A DNA stretch of 64,000 bases from Gemmatimonadaceae bacterium (GCA_013361935.1 JABFXC010000022.1:1-64000); one strand, 5' to 3'. Shown: positions 39,195 through 47,867, numbered from the stretch's first letter. Notes: generated by a model from the sequence alone, not told the origin. Program-made: numbers and translations.

Positions 39195-39550
39195 GCTGCT
39201 TCGGGAGACTACGGGGCGGGAGAGGGGTTCCGTTGGAAAGGGCGGCGCGGAGGGCGGAATACTGCGAGGCGGGATGTGTGAACCCACGGGGCGGGAGATG
39301 GGCACATTTGAAAGGGCGGCGCGGGGAGCGGAATACCGCGGGGCGGAAAGAAACGGGGCGGGGCGATCGGAGCGAGGCACTACCTGCAAGGAAAGAGGCC
39401 GACTGCGGCGCCTGCGGCGCCGCGCGTCGGCCTCAGTCCATACAGGTCCTTTCCCGCTCTCCGCCCCCCGCGCCGCAGTATTCCGCCCTCCGCCCCGCCC
39501 TTTCAATCGGTACCCGCCCCGCAGTTTCCCGCCGCCTCATCTCTCCCGCT
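39195..39550. repeat. Large nested palindrome (E) between divergent genes
   Basis: GAAAGGGCGGCGCGGAGGGCGGAATACTGCG (39236-39266) pairs with the segment at 39474-39504, which carries CGCAGTATTCCGCCC and CCGCCCTTTC. The left side contains a second, diverged copy of the arm near 39310-39345, and outer GGGGCGGGAGA and TCTCCCGC extend the structure. It fills most of the 419-base gap between the VWA and MFS genes. No coding potential or known promoter is seen. Confidence 0.65.
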
Positions 39551-39568
39551 TCACTAGATTCAGCGGGA

Positions 39569-40822
39569 ATGCGAGAAACGCCGCTCCACGTCCGCTCGAT
39601 CCGCTCGATCCGCCGCAACAATCCGTTCCGCGTGCTCGGCGAGCACCGGAACTTCCGGATCTTCTGGATCGGCCAGACGCTTTCCCTCATCGGGACGTGG
39701 ATGCAGACGATGGGCGAGGGGTGGCTCGCGCTCGAGCTGACCAACAACGCCTTTCTCGTCACCCTCGTCAGCGCCGTCGGCGCGGTGCCCGTCCTCGCGC
39801 TCTCGCTCCAGGCCGGCGTCGTCGCCGACCGGCTCGACAAGCTCAAGATCGTCCGCACGATGCAGGCGCTGATGCTCGTGCAGTCGATCACCCTCTGGAT
39901 CGTCACCCTCACGGGCCACGTCACCATCGGCTGGCTGCTCGGCCTCGCCGCGCTCAATGGGCTCTTCAGCGCCTTCGAGATCCCGGCGCGCCAGTCGATG
40001 ATCATCGAGCTGGTGAACCGTGAGGACCTCGCTGGGGCGATCGCGCTCAACTCCAGCGGCTTCAACCTCGCGCGGATCGTCGGGCCGGCGATCGGCGCGA
40101 TCGTCATCGCCAGCGCGGGGATCGCCTGGTGCTTCGCCGTCAACGCGGCGAGCTACCTGACGGTGCTGATCGGGCTGTACATGATCCGCCTCGCCACGCG
40201 CACTCCGCGCCCGCGCCGCGCCGGCGGCAGCGACATGCGCGCCGGGATCCGCTACATGCTGACGACGCCCGAAGTGCGGGTGATCATGATCCTCGTCACC
40301 GGCGTCAGCGTCTGCGCCGCGCCCTACCTCGCGCTGATGCCCGTGGTCGCGCGCGACCGGCTCGGCACCGGCGCCGGAGGCTACGGCTCGCTCCTCACCG
40401 CCGTCGGCATCGGCGGGCTCACCGGGGCGCTCTTCCTCGCCTCGGTCGGCCGCCGCGTCGCGCGTGGCCGCCTCCTGCTCTGGTCGACCGTCGTCTTCGC
40501 GTCGATGCTCATCGGCCTCGCGACGACGCGCCACTTCCACACCGCGTGGCTCATCCTGCTCGTCGTCGGCTGCGCGATGATCCTCAACGGCGCGCTCTGC
40601 AACGCGCTGCTCCAGTCCCTGGTGCCCGACGAGTTCCGCGGCCGGCTGATGGCCGCCTACTCGCTCGTCGTCGTCGGACTCTCGCAGGTGGCCGGCAACT
40701 TCGTCGCCGGCGCCGTCGCCCGCGCCGCCGGCCCGCAATGGGCCATCGCCGGCGGCGCGACGATCGTGTTAGGCCTTACGGCGTGGGCGTACATGACGCA
40801 CCGCGAGATCGTGCGGCTCTGA
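39569..40822 (+). CDS. MFS transporter, EntS/MFS_3-like exporter
   Basis: A 417-residue inner-membrane protein with about twelve hydrophobic helices. ATG 39569 starts a basic cytoplasmic tail (RSIRSIRRNNPFRVLGEHRNFRIFWIGQ). The motif FRIFWIGQTLSLIGTWMQTMGEGWLALELT and the VVADRLDKLKIVRTMQALMLVQS loop are those of the enterobactin-exporter-like MFS_3 group. The later DEFRGRLMAAYSLVVVGLSQVAGNFVAGAVAR is a family signature as well. It probably exports a small molecule such as a siderophore or drug; substrate unknown. It ends at 40822 and is followed by a palindrome and the convergent kinase operon. TTA occurs once, in GTTAGGC at 40768. Confidence 0.92.
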   Translation: MRETPLHVRSIRSIRRNNPFRVLGEHRNFRIFWIGQTLSLIGTWMQTMGEGWLALELTNNAFLVTLVSAVGAVPVLALSLQAGVVADRLDKLKIVRTMQALMLVQSITLWIVTLTGHVTIGWLLGLAALNGLFSAFEIPARQSMIIELVNREDLAGAIALNSSGFNLARIVGPAIGAIVIASAGIAWCFAVNAASYLTVLIGLYMIRLATRTPRPRRAGGSDMRAGIRYMLTTPEVRVIMILVTGVSVCAAPYLALMPVVARDRLGTGAGGYGSLLTAVGIGGLTGALFLASVGRRVARGRLLLWSTVVFASMLIGLATTRHFHTAWLILLVVGCAMILNGALCNALLQSLVPDEFRGRLMAAYSLVVVGLSQVAGNFVAGAVARAAGPQWAIAGGATIVLGLTAWAYMTHREIVRL

Positions 40823-40840
40823 TACCGCCATGGGGCAGGA

Positions 40841-40953
40841 GGCTAGTGTCATGACTGCTGAGGCATGAGCCATGGGGCAGAAGGGCCATGGGGCAGCGCT
40901 GCCACATGGCAGCCCTGCCAGATGCCTCATGCCGCCTGACCCTGACACTAGCC
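40841..40953. repeat. Palindrome (F) between convergent genes
   Basis: GGCTAGTGTCA (40841-40851) is the exact reverse complement of TGACACTAGCC (40943-40953). GCATGAG/CTCATGC and GCCATG/CATGGC pair inside, and the centre GGCAGCGCTGCC is a perfect palindrome. The outermost CCATGGGGCAG and the GCATGGCAG copies add more partial pairing. It closes the gap between the MFS and kinase-like genes. Confidence 0.7.
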
Positions 40954-40969
40954 TCGTGCCGCATGGCAG

Positions 40970-41590
40970 TCAGAGTCTCGTCCGCGCCGCCTCCACCACC
41001 AGCCTGATCGTCCCCTCGATCCCCAGCCAGTCCGTATTGCAGCACAGGTGGTAGTTCTCGATCCCGCGCCACGCGCGGTTCCAGTGCCGCTTCACGTACT
41101 GCTCCCGGTCGCGATTGGTCTGCTCGACCGCGCGTGCCGCTTCCGCCTGCGGCACGCCGAGCCGCGCCGCCGCGCGAGCGGTGAGCGCGGCGGGGGGCGC
41201 GTAGCAGAAGACGTGCAGCGCGTCGCTCCGCGAGGCGAGCATGCACTGCGCGCCGCGCCCCACCAGCACGACGTGATCGCGTGCCGCGGCCTCCTCCACC
41301 ACGCGCTGCGTCACCGCGACGATCCGCTCCTCGGTGAGATCGGCGATCTGGTGCTCCCCCGTGATGAGCATCTCCGGCGCGGTCAGCGAGAGCGCCGCCG
41401 CCAGCCGCTCGGCGAGCGAGGGAAGCCGCTCCTCGCGCGCCTCGACGTCCTCGTGCGAGACGCCGAGCCGGTCGGCGATCTCGTCGACGAGGGCGTTGTC
41501 GAGAAGGTCCCAGCCGAGCTCGCGCGCGATCCCCGCCGCCACCTCCGATCCCCCGGATCCGTACATCCGCGAGACGGTGACGATCGCCAT
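40970..41590 (-). CDS. Cytidylate-kinase-like family protein
   Basis: A 206-residue P-loop kinase-like protein. ATG 41590 gives MAIVTVSRMYGSGGSEVAAGIARELGWDLLDNALVDEIADRLGV: the nucleotide loop is SRMYGSGGSE, a relaxed Walker A lacking the usual Lys, with SxxYGSGG typical of the AAK_6/cytidylate-kinase-like family. Further motifs are HVVLVGRGAQCMLA and LHVFCYAPPAALTARAAARLG, and a basic QTNRDREQYVKRHWNRAW lid segment. The N-terminal motif is kept in many proteins of unknown substrate. It is the third gene of an operon with a GNAT acetyltransferase and an AAA ATPase, and starts three bases after the GNAT stop. Confidence 0.82.
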   Translation of the reverse strand: MAIVTVSRMYGSGGSEVAAGIARELGWDLLDNALVDEIADRLGVSHEDVEAREERLPSLAERLAAALSLTAPEMLITGEHQIADLTEERIVAVTQRVVEEAAARDHVVLVGRGAQCMLASRSDALHVFCYAPPAALTARAAARLGVPQAEAARAVEQTNRDREQYVKRHWNRAWRGIENYHLCCNTDWLGIEGTIRLVVEAARTRL

Positions 41591-41592
41591 GC

Positions 41593-42132
41593 TCAGCTCC
41601 GCGTGCGCGGGGTGCGACCCGCCGGCGGCGCGGGCGCGCGCGCCTCCACAGGCGCGAGCCGCATCTGCTCGACGACCGTGAAGCCTAACGCGTCCCACGC
41701 GGCGTTCGACGCCGGATCGCCGGCGACGCTGTGCAGCCGCATCTCCTCCAGCCCGCGCTCGGCGCACCACCCGCGCGCGGCGTCGACCAGCGCCCGCAGC
41801 GCGCCCTGCCGCCGCGCTTCCGGGCGGACGTACGCCGAGGACACGTACCCGTAGCGCTGCGGGTCGACCAGCGGTGAGCCGATCGACTCCACGCAGCGGA
41901 TGATCCCCACCACTCCGCGCTCGTCCTCGGCGAGGAAGATCCGCTCGGTCGGAGAGGTGAGCTGCGCGGCGAAGAGGCGTCGCGCCCGGTCGGGCGCGTC
42001 GAGGCGCAGCCGCGCGTAGAGGGGACTCTTCCCGTGCTCGCGGAGGAGCGCGAGGCGGAGCTCGACGACCAGGGAAAGGTCGGCGGGACCCGCCGCGCGC
42101 ACGCGGACGCCGCGCCGTGCGCTCACCGTCAC
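41593..42132 (-). CDS. GNAT family N-acetyltransferase
   Basis: A 179-residue acetyltransferase-like protein. GTG 42132 overlaps the AAA ATPase stop (GTGA). The GNAT fold is readable: VRVRAAGPADLSLVVELRLALLREHGKSPLY at the start, RIFLAEDERGVVGIIRCVES for strands 2-4, the acetyl-CoA-binding YVSSAYVRPEARRQGALRALVDAARGWC (R-x-x-G-A variant of the Q/R-x-x-G-x-G/A loop), and MRLHSVAGDPASNAAWDALGF, which carries the common N-x-x-A-x-x-x-Y/[LI]-GF-like helix. The substrate cannot be inferred. It is translated with its neighbours in a compact operon. Confidence 0.88.
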   Translation of the reverse strand: MTVSARRGVRVRAAGPADLSLVVELRLALLREHGKSPLYARLRLDAPDRARRLFAAQLTSPTERIFLAEDERGVVGIIRCVESIGSPLVDPQRYGYVSSAYVRPEARRQGALRALVDAARGWCAERGLEEMRLHSVAGDPASNAAWDALGFTVVEQMRLAPVEARAPAPPAGRTPRTRS

Positions 42133-43604
42133 GCGCTCAGTCCGCCCCCGAAGAGATCCTCGTTCGGACGACGCCGCTTCTCCGGCACCGCGCGACCGTA
42201 CCGCCCCGCGTCGGAGCGCGACACGCGCTTCCGCGCGACCAGCGCCTCGAGCACCAGCTCGCACACGGCGACGATCGTCCCGTCGTCCGGATCCTCCCCG
42301 GCCAGCGGCTCGGTGCGCGCCAGCGGGCCGAGCCCAGGGACGCTCGAGAACGCGGCGGCGAGTGCCGCCGCGGGGGCGTCGTCCGTCACCTGCAGCGCAC
42401 CGCCGGCGTCGAACCAGAGCACGATCTCGTCGACGCTCGCCTCGCCCACCCGCGCCTTGAACGTCGCCTCCGCCGCGCGGCGGATCAGCTCGCGCGCGAT
42501 CACGTGCCCGCCGACGAGCTCACCCTCGTACTCCAGCTCGAGCTTTCCGGTGATCGCCGGAAGCGCGGCGTAGATGTCGGAGATCCGCGCGACCGCGTCG
42601 TCCTCGCCGGCGAGCACCGCGCGCCGCTCGGCGTTGGAGACCACGTTCTCGAGCAGGGTGATCGGCAGGCGCTGCGAGACACCCGAGCGCTTGTCGATGC
42701 GTCGATCCGTGCGCGCCTCGAACGCGACGCGCTCCACCACCTCGGCGACGATCTCCGGGACGCGCACGCTCGAGTCCTCGCGCGACGTCCACGCCTCCTG
42801 CTCCGTGATCGCCATCCCCAGCTCCACCGTCTCCGGGTAGTGGGTTAGGATCTCGCTCCCGATGCGGTCCTTGAGCGGCGTGATGATCTTCCCGCGCGCC
42901 GTGTAGTCCTCGGGGTTCGCCGTGAAGCAGAGCAGCACGTCGAGCGCGAGTCGGACGGGATATCCCTTGATCTGGACGTCGCCCTCCTGCATCACGTTGA
43001 ACAGTCCCACCTGCACCTTGCCGGCGAGATCGGGGAGCTCGTTCAGCGCGAAGATCCCGCGGTTCGCGCGCGGCAGCATCCCGTAGTGAATGGTCAGCTC
43101 GTCGGAGAGAAGGTGGCCCCCGCGCGCCGCCTTGATCGGATCGACGTCGCCGATGAGATCCGCGATCGTCACGTCCGGCGTCGCCAGCTTCTCCACGAAC
43201 CGCCCGTCGCGATCGATCCACGCGATCGGCGTGTCGTCGCCCATCTCCTCGATGAGCTGCCGCGCGAACTTGGAGATCGGCCGGAAGGGATTGTCGTTCA
43301 CCTCGCTCCCCGCGACGATCGGCACCGCGTCGTCCAGGAGCGTCGTCAGCGCGCGGAGGATCCGCGACTTCGCCTGCCCGCGCAGCCCGAGGAGGATGAA
43401 GTTGTGGCGGCTGAGGAGGGCGTTGACGATCTGCGGCATGACCGTCTCCTCGTAGCCGAGGACACCCTCGAACACGGGCTCCCCGGTGGCGAGGCGGTCG
43501 AGAAGGTTGGCGCGAAGCTCGTCCTTCACCGAGCGCATCGCGCGGGCGACGGCATCGGGGGAGCGCTTCAGGGCGCCGAGGGTCTGCGGGCGGGATGCTT
43601 GCAC
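42129..43604 (-). CDS. AAA+ ATPase of the MoxR/Mg-chelatase-like class
   Basis: A 491-residue ATPase. The start is uncertain; GTG 43604 begins before the first conserved helix (VQASRPQTLGALKRSPDAVARAMRS). The Walker A region is degenerate: ILLGLRGQAKSRILRAL (G-x-x-G-x-x-K-[ST]). The helix-2 insert FALNELPDLAGKVQVGLFNVMQEGDVQIKGYPVRLALDVLLCFTANPEDYTARGKIITPLKDRIGSEILTHYP holds Walker B-like NELPDL, the sensor 1 TANPEDY and the arginine finger region DRIGSE, all typical of Mg-chelatase subunit I and MoxR ATPases. It is the first gene of a three-gene operon. Together with the VWA protein at 37863-39149 it probably forms a chaperone pair that remodels a cofactor-dependent enzyme. Confidence 0.88.
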   Translation of the reverse strand: MQASRPQTLGALKRSPDAVARAMRSVKDELRANLLDRLATGEPVFEGVLGYEETVMPQIVNALLSRHNFILLGLRGQAKSRILRALTTLLDDAVPIVAGSEVNDNPFRPISKFARQLIEEMGDDTPIAWIDRDGRFVEKLATPDVTIADLIGDVDPIKAARGGHLLSDELTIHYGMLPRANRGIFALNELPDLAGKVQVGLFNVMQEGDVQIKGYPVRLALDVLLCFTANPEDYTARGKIITPLKDRIGSEILTHYPETVELGMAITEQEAWTSREDSSVRVPEIVAEVVERVAFEARTDRRIDKRSGVSQRLPITLLENVVSNAERRAVLAGEDDAVARISDIYAALPAITGKLELEYEGELVGGHVIARELIRRAAEATFKARVGEASVDEIVLWFDAGGALQVTDDAPAAALAAAFSSVPGLGPLARTEPLAGEDPDDGTIVAVCELVLEALVARKRVSRSDAGRYGRAVPEKRRRPNEDLFGGGLSA

Positions 43605-43724
43605 GGCGGGGTCTCGAGGATGATCGACCGAATGAATAGCCCCGAGCGCGAGCGCTGTCGAGCGCGCGAGGGTTGCCCGGGCATCGCGCGCGGCCGTAGC
43701 ACGATGTTCGCTAAGGTACAATTC

Positions 43725-45194
43725 ATGAGCCGCGACTTCGGTGCCCTCGAGCGCCGCGACGACGACCGTGAACGTCCGCGCGTCCCGATACCCGCCGATG
43801 TCACCCGGGACCCCGACGACCGCGCGGCGAGCGAACGGGAGCGTGAAGAGCTCCGCGCCGCCGCGCGCGAGGCGCACGAGCGCGCGCTCGCCGCGAGTCG
43901 CGCGAAGAGCGAGTTCCTCGCGACGATGAGTCACGAGATGCGCACCCCGCTCAACGCCGTGCTCGGTTACACCGACCTGCTCGCGCTCGGGGTCCCCGGG
44001 GCGCTCAACGACGAACAGCGGAAATATCTCGACCGGATCCGCGGCGCCTCCGGCCGTCTCCTCGCGCTGATCAACGACATCCTCGAGCTGGCGAAGCTCG
44101 ACGCGGGGCGCCTGGTGGTCGCCCGCGAGCGCGGAAGCGCGGGCACCATCGTCGCGAGTGCCATCGAGCTGGTCGCTCCCCTCGCCGAGCAGCGCGGCGT
44201 CCGCGTCGTCTCACGGTGCGCGAGCGACACGGAGCTCATCGGCGACCGCAAGCGCCTCGAGCAGATCGTCCACCAGCTCCTCTCCAACGCGGTCCGCTTC
44301 AGCGCGCGCGGAGACGTGGTGACCGTCGCCTGCACCCGCTTCGACACGCCGGCCGCGGAGTCGGCGGATCGTTCCCACGGCTGCTGGTGTGCGATCCGCA
44401 TCGAAGACCCCGGGGTCGGGATCGGCGAGCAGCACCACGACGCGATCTTCGAGCCTTTCACGCAGGTCGACGCCTCGCACACCCGCGCGGAGAGCGGCAC
44501 GGGACTCGGCCTGGCGCTCGCGCGGCGTCTCGCCCGGCTCATGGGCGGCGACCTCACCCTCTCCAGCCGGCTCGGCGCGGGGTCGGCGTTCACGCTCTGG
44601 ATCCCCGCTCCGCCGCGTATCGGCGACGCGAGCGCCGGAGACGGGTGCAGCACCATCGAGCGCCGCGGCGAGGCCCGCCAGACCGCCGGCCTCTCCGACA
44701 TCGCTGACGCGATCGCCGCCGGTGTCGATGGGCTGATCGACCGCTTCGTGGACCGGATGCGCGCCGACGCCCGCATCCCGACCGCGGCGGAGACGGATCG
44801 CCGCTCGCTCGAGGATCACAGCGCCGCCTTCATCGCCGACATCGCCCAGGCGCTGGCCGTCATCGGCACGTCGGAAGGGGAGCCCCAGCAGATCATGCGC
44901 GACAGCGCGGAGATCCAGCTCCTCATCGCGAATCGCCATGGCGCGCTCCGCCAGCGCGGCGGGTGGACCGAGGACGAGATCGAGCGCGAGTACGACCTGA
45001 TGGCCGAGACGATCGAGGAGACGGTCCGCGCGACGGAGGGAGAGCACGCCGCTCCGGAGACGCTCGCGGGCGCGATGGCGCTCGTCCACCGCTTCCTCGA
45101 TCGCGCCCGCGAGGAGGGCCGGCGCGCCTACCGCCGATCGGCGTTAGGCATCACCGACGACTCGGCCGGTCCGACCTCGACGAGATTGTCGTAG
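43725..45194 (+). CDS. Sensor histidine kinase with C-terminal RsbRD-like region
   Basis: A 489-residue cytoplasmic kinase. ATG 43725 follows AAGG eight bases upstream; ATG 43704 is possible. After a charged linker come SEFLATMSHEMRTPLNAVLGYTDLL with phosphoacceptor H70, a dimerisation helix, and the ATPase domain with QLLSNAVRFSARGDVV, DPGVGIGEQHHDAIFEPFTQVDASHTRAESGTGLGLALARRLARLMGG. The ATPase part ends near residue 305. The last 160 residues (LSDIADAIAAGVDGLIDRFVDRMRADARIPTA, LEDHSAAFIADIAQALAVIG, WTEDEIEREYDLMAETIEETV) look like the helical RsbRD-type sensor region, unusually placed at the C terminus. Its end overlaps the convergent molybdopterin oxidoreductase by 67 bases. Confidence 0.88.
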   Translation: MSRDFGALERRDDDRERPRVPIPADVTRDPDDRAASEREREELRAAAREAHERALAASRAKSEFLATMSHEMRTPLNAVLGYTDLLALGVPGALNDEQRKYLDRIRGASGRLLALINDILELAKLDAGRLVVARERGSAGTIVASAIELVAPLAEQRGVRVVSRCASDTELIGDRKRLEQIVHQLLSNAVRFSARGDVVTVACTRFDTPAAESADRSHGCWCAIRIEDPGVGIGEQHHDAIFEPFTQVDASHTRAESGTGLGLALARRLARLMGGDLTLSSRLGAGSAFTLWIPAPPRIGDASAGDGCSTIERRGEARQTAGLSDIADAIAAGVDGLIDRFVDRMRADARIPTAAETDRRSLEDHSAAFIADIAQALAVIGTSEGEPQQIMRDSAEIQLLIANRHGALRQRGGWTEDEIEREYDLMAETIEETVRATEGEHAAPETLAGAMALVHRFLDRAREEGRRAYRRSALGITDDSAGPTSTRLS

Positions 45195-47275
45195 AACACC
45201 GGCCCGCGTCCCATGTCGGTCTCGCCCTGCGAGGTCGTCTCGTTCACCGTGCGTCCGTCGGCGGCGTAGCGCCCCCACCAGAGCGAGGGCGCCCAGGCGA
45301 CGCCGGCCCTGATCTCCGGCGCGACGCGCGCCGTCGCCTCGAAGCTTCCCCGATCGTTCCACACGCGCACCCGCGCGCCCGTCGCGATCCCCCGCGCCGC
45401 AGCGTCGTCGGGATGGAGCAGGCATTCCGGCTCGCGCGCCGTGCGGCGCAGGGTGTCGACGTTGACGAAGGTGGAGTTGAGGAACTGATGCGCCGGAGAG
45501 CTGATCAGCGTCAGCGGGTAGCGCGCCGCGAGCTCGGGGACGGCGGGCGGGTGCTCATACGGGGGCGTGAAGGTCGGCAGCGGGTCGATCCCCTCCGCGG
45601 CGAGCCGCTCCGAGCGGAGCTCGCACTTGCCCGTCGGCGTGGGGAACCCGCCCTCGGCGAAGGGAAGGAAGGGCGCCGCGACGTTGATGCGCGCCCACCC
45701 CGTCTCGAGGAGTCCCTCGAGGGTGATGCCGCGGAGCTTCGGGCCGGCGCCGGCGAGCGCCTGCCGGATCATCGTCAGGTCGTCGTCGCGCAGCGCGGGA
45801 TCGTCGAGCCCCATGCGCGCGGCGAGCCGCCGGAAGATCTCGCTGTTCGGGAGCGCCTCGCCCACCGGCGCGATCGCCGGCCGGTTGAGGGTGACGTAGT
45901 GGTGCCCGTAGGCGAGATGGACGTCCCAGTGCTCGAGCTGCGTCGTCGCCGGGAGGACGAAGTCCGCCCAGTCGGCGGTGTCGGTGCGGAAGTGGTCGAG
46001 GACGACGGTGAAGAGGTCCTCGCGCGCCAGCCCGCGGCGCACGGTTCCGCGCTCCGGCGCGACGACCGCCGGGTTCGAGTTGTAGACGACGAGCGCGCGC
46101 ACCGGCGGCCCGCCGACGCCGGCGTCCGGACGCGTGAGCGCGTCGCCGAGCCGGATCATGTTGATCGTCCGCGCGGGCGGGCCGAGGTCGGGCCTGCCTA
46201 ACGCGTGGCGGTCGAAGTCGAAGTTCGCGCTCGTCGAGAGCTGCACCCCGCCCCCGGCGCGGCGCCAGTGGCCGGTCACCGCCGGCAGGCAGGCGATCGT
46301 CCGCACCGCCATCCCCCCGCCGGCGTGCCGCTGGAGCCCGTAGTTGACGCGGATGAACGCCGCGCGCGCCGCGCCGTACGCGCGCGCGAGCTCCACGATC
46401 TTCTCCGGCGCCACCCCGGTGATCGACGCGGCGCGCGCCGGCCCGTACTCGCAGGCGCGGCCGCGCAGGTCGTCGGCGCCCACGGTGTGGCGCTCGAGAT
46501 AGTCGCGATCCTCGAGCCCCTCCTCGAAGAGCACGTGCATGATTCCGAGCGCGAGCGCGGCGTCGGTGCCCGGCCGGATCGCGATCCACTCGTCGCACTG
46601 CGCCGCGGTGCGCGTGCGGATCGGGTCGATCGCGATCACCCGCGCCCCGCGCTCGCGGGCCCGCAGCACGAAGGGCCAGAGGTGCGGGTTCGACGTCAGC
46701 GTGTTCGTCCCCCAGAGGAGCACGAGATCGCTCTCCGGGATCCCCTCGGCGTCGGCTCCGATGTTCGCGCCGACCGTCATCTGCATCCCCGCGGCCCCCG
46801 CCGCCGAGCAGATCGTGCGCAGCAGCCGCGAGGCGCCTAACGCGTGGAAGAAGCGGCGGTCCATCGATCCGCCCTGGATCATCCCCATCGTGCCCGCGTA
46901 CGAGTAGGGAAGGATCGCCTGCGGGCCGTCCGCCGATCGCGCGATCTCGCCGAGCCGCGAAGCGATCGTGTCGAGCGCCTCGTCCCAGCTCACCGGCACG
47001 AAGCTCCCGCTCCCCTTGGCGCCGACGCGCTTCAGCGGGCGAAGCAGCCGCTCGGCGTGGTACGTCCGCTCGACGTAGCGGTTCACCTTCGCGCAGAGGA
47101 AACCCTGCGTGAAGGGATGATCGGGATCCCCCGCCATGCGCACCGCGCGCCCGTTCTCCACGGTGACGTGCCACGCGCAGGTGTCGGGACAGTCGTGCGG
47201 GCAGGCGCCGCGCACGACGCCGTCGCGCGGAGGCGCGAGCGCGGAATCGTCGGCGATGGGAAGCTGGATGGCCAT
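45128..47275 (-). CDS. Molybdopterin-dependent oxidoreductase with N-terminal [4Fe-4S] site
   Basis: A 715-residue molybdenum enzyme of the DMSO-reductase superfamily. The first segment GACPHDCPDTCAWHVTV...GFLCAKVNRYVERTYH supplies four cysteines for an iron-sulfur cluster. Next come the molybdopterin-binding core (PVSWDEALDTIASRLGEI, LLWGTNTLTSNPHLWPF, VIAIDPIRTRTAAQCDEWIAIRPGTDAALALGIMHVLFEEG), VVYNSNPAVVAPE, DHFRTDTADWADFVLPATTQLEHWD and the C-terminal oxygen-binding-like domain (SPAHQFLNSTFVNVDTLRR, ATGARVRVWNDRGSFEATARV). No signal or Tat motif is seen, so it is cytoplasmic. No partner subunits are adjacent. Its active-site ligand is not clear from the sequence, and the substrate is unknown. 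Confidence 0.92.
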   Translation of the reverse strand: MAIQLPIADDSALAPPRDGVVRGACPHDCPDTCAWHVTVENGRAVRMAGDPDHPFTQGFLCAKVNRYVERTYHAERLLRPLKRVGAKGSGSFVPVSWDEALDTIASRLGEIARSADGPQAILPYSYAGTMGMIQGGSMDRRFFHALGASRLLRTICSAAGAAGMQMTVGANIGADAEGIPESDLVLLWGTNTLTSNPHLWPFVLRARERGARVIAIDPIRTRTAAQCDEWIAIRPGTDAALALGIMHVLFEEGLEDRDYLERHTVGADDLRGRACEYGPARAASITGVAPEKIVELARAYGAARAAFIRVNYGLQRHAGGGMAVRTIACLPAVTGHWRRAGGGVQLSTSANFDFDRHALGRPDLGPPARTINMIRLGDALTRPDAGVGGPPVRALVVYNSNPAVVAPERGTVRRGLAREDLFTVVLDHFRTDTADWADFVLPATTQLEHWDVHLAYGHHYVTLNRPAIAPVGEALPNSEIFRRLAARMGLDDPALRDDDLTMIRQALAGAGPKLRGITLEGLLETGWARINVAAPFLPFAEGGFPTPTGKCELRSERLAAEGIDPLPTFTPPYEHPPAVPELAARYPLTLISSPAHQFLNSTFVNVDTLRRTAREPECLLHPDDAAARGIATGARVRVWNDRGSFEATARVAPEIRAGVAWAPSLWWGRYAADGRTVNETTSQGETDMGRGPVFYDNLVEVGPAESSVMPNADRR

Positions 47276-47485
47276 GAGGAGCGTGCCGGGGAGGCGCGGT
47301 GGAGGCGAAGGTAGTGTCGCCCGCCGCGTCGCGCAACGACGGCGTCTGTTGCCCTAACTGGTTGTCGCGGTTCGTCTTATAGGGCGATGACGCGCGAGCC
47401 GCCGCACGTCCGCGGGGCTGGCCGCGCATCTCCGCCCTTCCCCGACAAGACGTTGCGGGATCGCGACTTGAGCGTCAGCGCGCTC

Positions 47486-47513
47486 TTGACAGCCTCACCA
47501 ATTGCCCTAGCTT
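47486..47513 (+). promoter_or_regulatory. Candidate housekeeping promoter of the small lipoprotein gene
   Basis: TTGACA at 47486-47491, 16-base spacer, TAGCTT at 47508-47513. The lipoprotein ATG at 47600 is about 80 bases past the expected start. The rest of the 324-base gap (47276-47599) holds a weak hairpin: GCCCTA at 47352-47357 against TAGGGC near 47379. Confidence 0.55.
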
Positions 47514-47599
47514 TCCAGCCGCCCAAAGTTCCGAGCATCGCAAGTGCGTGCGCGGACCACGCGTCGAGATTTCTCAACGCCCCCCACAAGGAGACAGTA

Positions 47600-47812
47600 A
47601 TGAAGCGCCTGGCCCTCGTTGCCGCTGTGCTCGCGATCGCCGCCTGCACGACGAAGGAGTCGACCACTACCCACGACACGACCACGCTCGCGCCGGCTCC
47701 GGCCGCGACGACGGACACGTCGATGAAGATGGATTCGACCATGAAGATGGATTCGACGAAGAAGGACACGACGAAGACCACCACGACGACCACGACGACG
47801 AAGAAGCCGTAA
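47600..47812 (+). CDS. Small Thr/Lys-rich lipoprotein
   Basis: A 70-residue exported lipoprotein with AAGGAG ahead of ATG 47600. The leader MKRLALVAAVLAIAACTT has a lipobox (IAAC, Cys 16). The mature part is of low complexity: TTKESTTTHDTTTLAPAPAATTDTS, then two copies of MKMDST, then a run of Thr and Lys residues. It is free of structure and highly charged at the end. It may be an envelope or surface protein similar in style to the exported proteins at 59500 and 60189. A strong intrinsic terminator follows 25 bases after the stop, so it is an independent single-gene unit. No family is recognised. Confidence 0.8.
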   Translation: MKRLALVAAVLAIAACTTKESTTTHDTTTLAPAPAATTDTSMKMDSTMKMDSTKKDTTKTTTTTTTTKKP

Positions 47813-47837
47813 CCTTCGCCAGTCCGAAGATCAGAAA

Positions 47838-47867
47838 GAGCGCGACGACAACGTCGCGCTCTTTTTT
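47838..47867 (+). terminator. Intrinsic terminator after the small lipoprotein gene
   Basis: GAGCGCGACG (47838-47847), loop ACAA, CGTCGCGCTC (47852-47861), then six T (47862-47867). This is the clearest stem-plus-T terminator in the window. It lies before the convergent DUF1802 gene, which ends at 47886. Confidence 0.9.

Noticed and set aside
39195-39550. Insertion sequence or transposon end
   Set aside because: No transposase frame is inside, and the arms are imperfect with no obvious target duplication.
45555-47429. A 624-codon minus-strand frame
   Set aside because: Frame-shifted shadow of the molybdopterin oxidoreductase; repeated Arg/Ala, no motif.
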